Shown: piece by piece, positions 1-6,100 of the stretch
Numbering within the stretch: position 1 is the stretch's first letter
Layout: every line of letters starts with the position of its first letter
From: Candidatus Fischerbacteria bacterium RBG_13_37_8
GTDB lineage: Bacteria; Acidobacteriota; HRBIN11; MFGW01
Direction: 5' to 3'
DNA: 11,346 bases
Assembly (NCBI GenBank): GCA_001780385.1
Contig: MFGW01000083.1
Span: 19,700 to 31,045, forward strand
Notes under the pieces: generated by a model
What the model saw: the letters and a program-made list of their open reading frames with translations, nothing else
Told to the model about the DNA's origin: nothing
The model's database searches: none
Program-made: the position numbers and the translations under genes

Positions 1-144
1 TTTTGTGGGCCTGGTTTATCCACTTTATACCAGACGTGGTTGTTTTTGCTTCTTATGTTATTTTCTAAATAGGAGGAGGACAGCTATTTACATGTTTATA
101 AATTTGCAAACACCTTCCCTCCAGTCTCTCTTATACCCACTGAT

Positions 145-250
145 CACTGTCCACTTTTTTCGTTTTTTGCTGAAATTTGAGCAGGGCGCTTTGAAACCCC
201 CTCCAGGCCTATGTTGTGAAGAGGTGAAATGTTATGGTCCGACCCCCATC
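145..250 (+). repeat. Intergenic repeat family, copy A
   Basis: This is one of four related intergenic copies (A here; B 4494-4590; C 5941-6016; D 10369-10473). Copies A and D share the block GCTGAAATTTGAGCA (169-183 and 10392-10406) preceded by six T. Both end in GGTCCGACCCCCATC (236-250 and 10459-10473), with the same 52-base interval. By eye about 61 of 82 positions match without gaps. Copies A and C match at about 45 of 54 positions from TTGAAA (191 in A, 5963 in C) to GGTCCGACC. Upstream, CACTGTCCACT at 145-155 resembles CTCTGTTCACT in copy D. The conserved tail recalls REP-like elements linked to RAYT (Y1) transposases; that identity is inference. Confidence 0.75.
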
Positions 251-256
251 ACCATA

Positions 257-285
257 TTGAATATATCCGCAGTTTGATTTACAAT
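257..285 (+). promoter_or_regulatory. Sigma70-like promoter, probably leaderless
   Basis: TTGAAT (257-262) and TACAAT (280-285) are separated by exactly 17 bases, giving 4/6 and 5/6 matches to the bacterial sigma70 consensus. With the usual spacing from the -10 box, transcription would begin close to 292, the A of the kinase ATG. This would explain why no Shine-Dalgarno sequence precedes that ATG. The promoter lies directly after repeat copy A, as the equivalent promoters do after copies C and D. It is a sequence-only call. Confidence 0.55.
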
Positions 286-291
286 AATAGT

Positions 292-3200
292 ATGAATGAA
301 AAGAATTCCTACAACCATACCGCTAAAACTCTCCAGCTTCCCCACACCCACCTGAACAAAAATACTATCTTCGCTCAACGATATAAAATTATTGAAGAAT
401 TGGGTAGAGGAGGCATGGGCAGTGTCTATAAAGTCTTTGACACGGAAATCGAAGAACACTTGGCTTTGAAATTTCTTAATCCGGAAATTGCCGCCAATGA
501 AGATAAAATAGCTCGTTTCCGTAATGAACTGAAATATGCACGAAAAATTTCTCATAGAAATGTCTGCAAAATGTACGACCTTGGCAAATCAGAGGGCATC
601 TATTATATCTCCATGGAATACGTTCCGGGAATTAATCTGAAACATTTCATTCAAAAGCATGGTCAATTGCCTGTAGATAAAACTATTAATATCGCCCGGC
701 AAATATGCGCAGGTCTCGATGAAGCACATAGATTGAACATCATTCACCGAGACCTAAAACCGCAAAATATCATGATCGAAGAGCAACTAAATGCAAAGAT
801 AATGGATTTTGGTCTTTCACGTTCCCTGGATGCGAAAGGTGTTACTCAAACAGGATTAATAATGGGAACTCCGGATTATATTGCTCCTGAACAGGCGGAG
901 GGAATTGAAACTGATGGGCGAGCAGATATCTATTCGCTCGGAGTAATCCTGTTTGAAATGGTTACAGGACAAGTGCCTTTTGAAGGGACGACTGCATTGA
1001 GTATTATAGTAAAACACAAGACTGAGCCGCCCCCGGATCCACAAATATTTAATGCAAGTCTTTCTCAGGAAATGTCGGCTGTTATTCTGAAATGCATGGC
1101 AAAAGACCGCCAACAGCGATATCAATCAGCCGGGGAATTACTGGTAGAATTAAACAACATCCAGGGAGGAATGGGTATTACGCCGGTTCCAGTAATGCCT
1201 CGTATTCCCGCATTCCTTTCCGAGCATTCAGTAATTGAACCAGAATCACCTGTCTTCGTTGCAAGACAGCAGGAACTTATCCGACTGAATACCTTTCTTG
1301 ACAGGGCGCATTCAGAAAAAGGACAGGTCATTTGTGTAACTGGTGAAGCGGGCAGTGGTAAGTCAGCACTCCTGCAAGAATTTTCACGCAAAGCACAGCT
1401 TGAACATCCGGACTTGATAGTCGCTACGGGCAAATGCAGCGCTCACACAGGAATAGGAGATCCTTACCTGCCATTTATTGAATTGCTGAGCCTGCTGACC
1501 GGTGATGTTGAAGCAAAAGCGGGAGCTGGTATTATTTCCGCAGAACATGCTGTGCGGTTGTGGAATATAGCACCACATGCCGCTAAAGCCATCGTGAATC
1601 ATGGCACTGACCTGATAAATATTTTTGTGCCGGGTCAAGCTCTTTTATCGCGTGCAGAAGCTTTTTCCCCGGTTCATACAGACTGCTTTGCCAGCCTGAG
1701 AAAAATTGTGGAACGCAAATCTTCTCTGCCTTCAGATTCTACACTTCAGCAAAGCAGTCTCTTCGAACAATATACAAGAATGCTGAGAGTTCTTTCACGC
1801 CAGCAACCACTGCTTCTTATACTGGATGATGTGCAGTGGATTGATACTGGTTCTGCTAACCTGCTTTTCCATTTAGGTCGTGCGATCGCCGGAGACCGGA
1901 TCATGATCGTATGCGCTTATCGCCCAAGCGAAATCGCTCTCGGAAGAGGCGACGAGCGCCATCCGATAGAAACAATTATTCATGAATTCAAACGCGTGTA
2001 CGGAGATATAGAAATTCAACTCGGGAAAGAAGAAGGGCGATTATTCATTGATGTATTTCTTGATGTCGAACCGAATCACCTGGGCAAAAAATTCAGGGAT
2101 ATGTTTTACAAGCAAACTGATGGACATCCGCTCTTCACGGTTGAATTACTGCGGGATATGCAGGAGCGTGGTGCTTTGATCAAGGATGAAACGGGCTGTT
2201 GGCAGGAAGCACCCGGATTAAATTGGGATGCAGTACCTGCCCGCGTAGATGCAGTGATTGAAGAACGGATAGGCAGACTGAATGAAAATTTGCGTGAAAT
2301 GCTCACCATTGCAAGTGTGGAAGGTGAAGAGTTTACCGCAGAAGTAATTGCGCGCTTGCAGGATGCAGAGGTCCGTGAATTGATAAAACTTCTCAGCGGG
2401 GAGTTGGATAAACGCCATCACCTTGTTTTCGCTAAAGGTATCCGTCAAATAGCAACACATCGCTTGTCGCTATATTTCTTCCAGCATATACTCTTTCAGC
2501 GGCACCTCTATGCTACTCTCGATGATGTGGAACGTGCTCATTTTCATGAACAGGTTGGGCATGCTCTTGAGTCGCTGTATGGTGAACATATTGAGGAAAT
2601 TTCTGTTCAACTCGCAAGACATTTCTATGAAGCAGGCATTACTCATAAAGCTATTGAATACCTTTCCAAGGCGGGAAAAAGGGCAATACAAATGTCAGCC
2701 AGTGAAGAGGCAATCACGCATCTCAGTAAAACTCTTGCACTTCTCAAGTCCCTGCCGGAGAATGCTGAGCGTGACCAGCAAGAACTAGCCACATTGCTCG
2801 CCCTGATTGTTCCGCTGCAAGCATGCAAAGGTTTCGGAGCGCCTGATTTGGGAACAGCCGTCGTTCGCGCAAGAGAGCTTTGCGATAAAATGCAAGATGC
2901 ACCGCAATTGTTTACTGCCCTTGCTCAACTCGCCACATATTATTCCACGTGTGCCCAATATCGAACTTCAATAGAAATAAACGAAAAACTTTTAATAATA
3001 GCAGCACAATTAAACGATCCACTGCTCGAAGCTATTTATCATTATATGCAATTATGGCCTACTCTAAACGTGGGAGAACTGGTTCAGTCATGGGAACATG
3101 CCAAACATATGATTGCTTTCTATGACCAGACCAAGCATGGATTTCTCGCATATCTTTATGGATATGATTTCGGTGTGCTCAGCATGGGTTTTGGTTCGTG

Positions 3201-3837
3201 GGCTCTCTGGTTACTCGGTCACCCGGAACAGGCACTGCAGCTATGTAATGACGGATTACTGCTTGCCCGAAAACTGGGACATCCCCATACACTTGCTTTC
3301 ATACTTCTGTGCTGCTGCGAATTGTACTGGTTTTTGAAAGATTATCAAAAAGTGGCTGAATACAATGATGAGCTTGAACCTCTCTGCTCCAAAAATGGAT
3401 TTTTATATTTTGAAGCTCATGCAATATTTTATAATGGCGAGAGAAAAGCGCTTGAAGGTAAAACCGCGGAAGGTATTGAACAAATGCGCCGTGGTCTTGC
3501 CATTATGGAAGGTACCGGGACACTTACCTGTTTTTCACGCTTATTAGCCAGGTTAGCAGATGCATGTCTGCAGAAAGGGGAAATAGATGAAGGACTTAAA
3601 GCGGTGGAAGAGGCATTTGGTATTATTCAAAAATTTGATGAGCGGTACATGGAAGCTGAGCTTTACCGGCTCAAGGGTGAGTTGCTCCGGATGCAGAATG
3701 AATCCGATGAAACTATCGCACAATGTTTTCTCCGCGCTATTGAAATCGCTCATTCGCAACAAGCTAAATCCTGGGAAGATCGTGCCTCTGCAAGCCTGAA
3801 TCGCCTCAGAAAAAATCAGGGAACCTCAGAAGAATGA
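292..3837 (+). CDS. Ser/Thr protein kinase-AAA ATPase-TPR regulator
   Basis: A 1181-residue cytoplasmic signalling protein. The N-terminal Hanks-type kinase domain (about residues 31-300) looks catalytically complete: glycine loop GRGGMG (38-43 region), ATP-binding lysine in LALKFL (K60), catalytic loop HRDLKPQN (152-159), DFG (172-174) and a GTPDYIAPEQ activation/P+1 segment. An AAA/STAND-type ATPase follows, with Walker A GEAGSGKS (351-358) and Walker B LLILDDVQWID (508-518). The C-terminal ~400 residues are helical and TPR-like, with the A-L-E-Y-L-S-KAGKRA pattern seen in bacterial multidomain kinases and adenylyl cyclases. No transmembrane segment is evident. The overall plan resembles PknK-like kinase-ATPase proteins, which transduce signals by phosphorylation and protein contacts; the target is unknown. 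The frame is open back to an ATG at 229, but residues from there are translated from repeat copy A. ATG 292 fits the promoter, so I chose it. The stop overlaps the next gene by 4 bases. Confidence 0.9.
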   Translation: MNEKNSYNHTAKTLQLPHTHLNKNTIFAQRYKIIEELGRGGMGSVYKVFDTEIEEHLALKFLNPEIAANEDKIARFRNELKYARKISHRNVCKMYDLGKSEGIYYISMEYVPGINLKHFIQKHGQLPVDKTINIARQICAGLDEAHRLNIIHRDLKPQNIMIEEQLNAKIMDFGLSRSLDAKGVTQTGLIMGTPDYIAPEQAEGIETDGRADIYSLGVILFEMVTGQVPFEGTTALSIIVKHKTEPPPDPQIFNASLSQEMSAVILKCMAKDRQQRYQSAGELLVELNNIQGGMGITPVPVMPRIPAFLSEHSVIEPESPVFVARQQELIRLNTFLDRAHSEKGQVICVTGEAGSGKSALLQEFSRKAQLEHPDLIVATGKCSAHTGIGDPYLPFIELLSLLTGDVEAKAGAGIISAEHAVRLWNIAPHAAKAIVNHGTDLINIFVPGQALLSRAEAFSPVHTDCFASLRKIVERKSSLPSDSTLQQSSLFEQYTRMLRVLSRQQPLLLILDDVQWIDTGSANLLFHLGRAIAGDRIMIVCAYRPSEIALGRGDERHPIETIIHEFKRVYGDIEIQLGKEEGRLFIDVFLDVEPNHLGKKFRDMFYKQTDGHPLFTVELLRDMQERGALIKDETGCWQEAPGLNWDAVPARVDAVIEERIGRLNENLREMLTIASVEGEEFTAEVIARLQDAEVRELIKLLSGELDKRHHLVFAKGIRQIATHRLSLYFFQHILFQRHLYATLDDVERAHFHEQVGHALESLYGEHIEEISVQLARHFYEAGITHKAIEYLSKAGKRAIQMSASEEAITHLSKTLALLKSLPENAERDQQELATLLALIVPLQACKGFGAPDLGTAVVRARELCDKMQDAPQLFTALAQLATYYSTCAQYRTSIEINEKLLIIAAQLNDPLLEAIYHYMQLWPTLNVGELVQSWEHAKHMIAFYDQTKHGFLAYLYGYDFGVLSMGFGSWALWLLGHPEQALQLCNDGLLLARKLGHPHTLAFILLCCCELYWFLKDYQKVAEYNDELEPLCSKNGFLYFEAHAIFYNGERKALEGKTAEGIEQMRRGLAIMEGTGTLTCFSRLLARLADACLQKGEIDEGLKAVEEAFGIIQKFDERYMEAELYRLKGELLRMQNESDETIAQCFLRAIEIAHSQQAKSWEDRASASLNRLRKNQGTSEE

Positions 3838-4502
3838 AAAAAAAACTTATTCGCGCATTAGCTGGTAACCTCCTCACGTTGGCACTTGTGATAGGTGATT
3901 TCTATTATACTAAGCCGGATCCGCGCGTGCTGATATTTGCCTTTATCATGACATGCATGCTTCGGTATATCCTGATCGAGCTACTCTATTATCTGTACAA
4001 ATGGATTCCGTCTGAATCCTTTCATTCCGCTCTTACAGCACTCGTTCAACCCTTTCCTGAAGATAAATATCGCAAATCCGCAGCGGGACTGCCTAATGCT
4101 TTGGCGTATATAATTTTGATACTCCTGCTTTCTTTGTTTCCTTTTATTTTTATGTACCTCGAAAAAGGTGAATTTGTTTTTTCATTGTCGGTTTTTATAC
4201 ATCAGATCAAAGCAGGTCTTGTGATCGCCATGATATACGGACTGAAGGATATGCTATTCAAAGGCTTTTATATGGATTATTCTCAATCAAAAGGCCTCAA
4301 TTTTTATTATAACAGCAATTACCTTTTCGTGTTATGGGCACTTGCTTTTGTAGGAGGCTGGCTATTGCCAGCCGGTGAAGCAATAGGAACTCCGTGGCTT
4401 TTGGTCGGAATTCTGCTTGCTGCAAAGCATCTGATGGATTTGCTTTCGGATATATTCTGGGCAAAGAAAAGTAGCAGTAGCGGAGTTGAATCCCGACATT
4501 AG
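3834..4502 (+). CDS. Six-helix membrane protein, unknown family
   Basis: A 222-residue integral membrane protein with about six hydrophobic helices (near residues 5-22, 31-57, 88-108, 118-138, 160-178 and 187-204). It has a basic N-terminus (MKKK) and a Lys/Ser-rich C-terminal tail. The loop after helix 2 (about 58-87) is polar. I do not recognise the family with confidence; the pattern is loosely like small bacterial DUF membrane proteins such as DUF6498, but this is weak. The ATG overlaps the kinase TGA stop in an ATGA arrangement, so translation is probably coupled and the two proteins are likely to work together, for example as a membrane anchor, sensor or substrate of the kinase (inference). 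The last codons (CGA CAT TAG) lie inside the left arm of repeat copy B, so the present C-terminus may have been set by insertion of the element. Confidence 0.85.
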   Translation: MKKKLIRALAGNLLTLALVIGDFYYTKPDPRVLIFAFIMTCMLRYILIELLYYLYKWIPSESFHSALTALVQPFPEDKYRKSAAGLPNALAYIILILLLSLFPFIFMYLEKGEFVFSLSVFIHQIKAGLVIAMIYGLKDMLFKGFYMDYSQSKGLNFYYNSNYLFVLWALAFVGGWLLPAGEAIGTPWLLVGILLAAKHLMDLLSDIFWAKKSSSSGVESRH

Positions 4503-4590
4503 ACAGTCCACAAACACTCTCTAGCAGAGCCTCCTGCAATGAAGTCCATCACTTCATTTGCAGAGGGTCTAATGTCGAAGTCCGACCCCC
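4494..4590. repeat. Palindromic repeat copy B at convergent gene ends
   Basis: The outer inverted repeat is CGACATTAGAC (4494-4504) against GTCTAATGTCG (4567-4577), an exact 11-bp match enclosing 62 bases. Inside it lies a second stem-loop: arms 4530-4545 and 4551-4566, with core AATGAAGT/ACTTCATT, two single-base bulges and a 5-base loop. The tail GTCTAATGTCGAAGTCCGACCCCC matches the end of copy D (GTCTAATGTTTAGGTCCGACC...), which places it in the same family. It is the only copy here with both palindromic arms. It separates convergent genes and could fold in RNA from either direction as a terminator-like structure, but it has no T-run on either side. Confidence 0.75.
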
Positions 4591-4600
4591 CACACATAAG

Positions 4601-5731
4601 CTAAAGATAGCGCGCCCAACCAGAAGGATGCCCTGTCTTATACCGGCGATACCAGAAACAGCAAGGATAAAGGACTACAAGAACGGCTATTGTAGCTATA
4701 TAGGTGGTTACTAATCCCATGCTCATGTGAAGGTTCAATATCCGGGCCGAGATTTCCAGTAGGGCGATGTGCAGAATATAAAAAAAGAAAGCTGTTTGAC
4801 CGAAGACGAGGATCGGATTCCAGAACCATACTGGTTTACTGGCTTTGACCTGAAGCCTGAATAGCAAACTGAGAATAATGCCCATCAGTCCGAGTTCCAA
4901 TGCTGTAAAGGATAAACTTGGAGGGTATTTGCTGACATGAAGCCATTGGATGAGTGAACCATTAACCCGGTACAGCAGCATATTCCCGTAACTATTCAAA
5001 CCACGGACTATCCCAAAAATAAGTAATGACACTGTCCCGCCTATCAGAAGCACTTTCTCAGGGGTCCACCATGGCGATTGGGAATCTCGGATGTGCATCA
5101 ATTTCTTCCCAAACACGTATCCCAGTATCATCATCGCCAGCCAGGGAATCACGGGATAGGCAATAATCAGTCTTGGAAATTTCCCGCCATGAATTAGCAA
5201 GGCCCCTATTACCGCTGCAACCGGATGACTTTTGCCCAGACTGAACATGATACCAGCAAGAAACTCGTGGATCAAAAAAAATCCCAAGGATGCTCCCAGA
5301 AGCCAAGCTGTTCTCGCACGTCGCAACGGGATCATTAACACAAGCGACATGCCAATAGCAAAGAGCACCTGAAACACAATCGATCCCTCACCCCAAAACC
5401 ATGAAATAAAAATGGGATCAATCAATGCGATGATAAGCCCACGCGTCAGCAAATAACAGTCTATTGAAGCATTCGACTCGCCTACTCGCATCCGCCGTTC
5501 CAAACTTAAGGCAACCGCCGTTCCTGCAAGAAAAAGAAACGTCGGTGCACAAATATGCGTGATCCACCTGGTGAAAAACTGAAGCACTGGAAGACTCATC
5601 CCAGGTTGATAAAGAAAAAAAGCGTCAGTGAAAAGCCTGTCCTTGTTGAATGCTCCCGAAGCATGATCAATCGCCATCAATACCATTACGATCCCTCGCA
5701 TCCAATCCAGCGCAACAAAACGATATCTCAT
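4601..5731 (-). CDS. DUF1624/HGSNAT-like membrane acyltransferase-type protein
   Basis: A 376-residue multi-pass membrane protein. The N-terminus has the signature of the DUF1624 (heparan-alpha-glucosaminide N-acetyltransferase catalytic-like) family: RYRFVALDWMRGIVMVLMAI followed by DH (D22, H23), then RWITHICAPTFLFLAG about 35 residues later. Roughly ten hydrophobic helices follow up to a basic C-terminal tail. Human HGSNAT moves acetyl groups across the lysosomal membrane onto glucosamine; bacterial members are largely uncharacterised, and an acyl transfer onto an envelope sugar is only inferred. Start choice: the frame opens at GTG 5737, but AAGGAAG lies about 7 bases before ATG 5731 and too close to the GTG, so ATG 5731 is preferred. 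It is convergent with the kinase operon and divergent from the secreted protein gene, so it is probably transcribed alone. Confidence 0.88.
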   Translation of the reverse strand: MRYRFVALDWMRGIVMVLMAIDHASGAFNKDRLFTDAFFLYQPGMSLPVLQFFTRWITHICAPTFLFLAGTAVALSLERRMRVGESNASIDCYLLTRGLIIALIDPIFISWFWGEGSIVFQVLFAIGMSLVLMIPLRRARTAWLLGASLGFFLIHEFLAGIMFSLGKSHPVAAVIGALLIHGGKFPRLIIAYPVIPWLAMMILGYVFGKKLMHIRDSQSPWWTPEKVLLIGGTVSLLIFGIVRGLNSYGNMLLYRVNGSLIQWLHVSKYPPSLSFTALELGLMGIILSLLFRLQVKASKPVWFWNPILVFGQTAFFFYILHIALLEISARILNLHMSMGLVTTYIATIAVLVVLYPCCFWYRRYKTGHPSGWARYL

Positions 5732-5837
5732 AAGCACTCTTCCTTTTTAATAATCTTCATCTCCTCGTTGAACAACACCTCGAGATTCTGCGTCTCTTAC
5801 CTGTACTCACAGAAAAATCCTTTTTCATAGTATAACA

Positions 5838-5866
5838 ATAATATCACAGGAATTAACATAATTCAA
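5838..5866 (-). promoter_or_regulatory. Sigma70-like promoter of the DUF1624 gene
   Basis: On the minus strand TTGAAT (5866-5861) and TATTAT (5843-5838) are 17 bases apart. TGA immediately before the -10 box makes an extended -10 (TGn). Transcription would start near 5831 and leave a leader of about 100 bases before ATG 5731. A second TATACT lies just downstream but has no good -35 box. This is a sequence-only prediction. Confidence 0.5.
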
Positions 5867-5940
5867 GCAAGGTTGACATGTCCTCTTAAACCAAAAAAAA
5901 TAAACAGCGAAGCTCGGGAAGAGCACGAAGAAGAAAAGAG

Positions 5941-6016
5941 CTAAAAATATTTGCGGGGCACTTTGAAACGCCCTGCAGACCTCTATTGTAAAGAGGTAAA
6001 ATGTTGCGGTCCGACC
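5941..6016 (+). repeat. Intergenic repeat family, copy C
   Basis: It aligns with copy A without gaps from TTGAAA (5963) to GGTCCGACC (6008-6016), at about 45 of 54 positions. Two hairpins can form: GCGGGGC (5953-5959) with GCCCTGC (5970-5976), including one G-T pair and a 10-base loop; and ACCTCT (5979-5984) with AGAGGT (5992-5997), a perfect 6-bp stem with a 7-base loop. The second stem is not preserved in copies A and D. The copy lies just upstream of the promoter of the secreted protein gene. Confidence 0.7.
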
Positions 6017-6022
6017 TCTCTA

Positions 6023-6051
6023 TTGACTATTGGGGAATTGTGTGGCAAAAT
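6023..6051 (+). promoter_or_regulatory. Sigma70-like promoter of the secreted protein gene
   Basis: TTGACT (6023-6028), a 17-base spacer and CAAAAT (6046-6051) preceded by TGG (extended -10). The start would be near 6058, giving a leader of about 43 bases that contains the strong ribosome binding site AAGGAGGT at 6088-6095. The -35 begins 15 bases after the start of the GGTCCGACC block of repeat copy C. Confidence 0.5.
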
Positions 6052-6100
6052 GCTAGAGTGAGTTGAGAAAACTTGAAAAGAATAGAAAAGGAGGTCTCGC

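Larger units (their letters stand above)
1..291. other. Left-edge non-coding stretch
   Basis: No gene can be supported here. The first ~70 bases have short open frames in all three plus-strand frames, with stops at 66-68 and 70-72 in two of them. They could hold the last codons of a gene lying outside the window, but nothing identifies it. A purine-rich AGGAGGAGG-like run near 71-79 sits 11-12 bases before an ATG at 91. The frame it opens runs through repeat copy A, has no recognisable protein character and is probably chance. The supported contents are repeat copy A (about 145-250) and the promoter just after it. Confidence 0.6.
5732..6100. other. Divergent intergenic region
   Basis: This 369-base spacer separates two divergent genes and holds no convincing coding sequence. 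From left to right it contains: the leader of the DUF1624 gene; a minus-strand promoter (5838-5866); a plus-strand TTGACA at 5873-5878 that has only a poor AAAAAT -10 candidate 17 bases later; repeat copy C (5941-6016); a plus-strand promoter (6023-6051); and the ribosome binding site of the secreted protein gene. A 22-codon frame starting at 6001 lies in the repeat and upstream of the proposed transcript start, so it is not called. Confidence 0.65.

Noticed and set aside
5..277. Open frame of about 90 codons, with a possible start at ATG 91 after a purine-rich AGGAGGAGG run
   Set aside because: More than a third of it is translated repeat copy A, the rest has no protein-like character, and the promoter found lies at its 3' end.
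5555..5830. Plus-strand open frame antisense to the start of the DUF1624 gene
   Set aside because: It lies opposite a clearly conserved coding sequence, has a composition typical of an antisense shadow and lacks recognisable motifs.
5873..5901. Consensus TTGACA as a second plus-strand promoter upstream of repeat copy C
   Set aside because: The only -10 candidate at 17 bases is AAAAAT inside an A-run; the promoter after the repeat is better placed for the secreted protein gene.
6001..6066. Mini-ORFs in the repeats: all four copies have an ATG followed, two codons later, by TCC GAC (positions 229, 4572, 6001, 10452), with GAGGT before it in A and C
   Set aside because: The products differ in length and have no common sequence beyond the repeat. 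In A, C and D the predicted transcript start is downstream of the ATG. The shared frame is a by-product of sequence homology.
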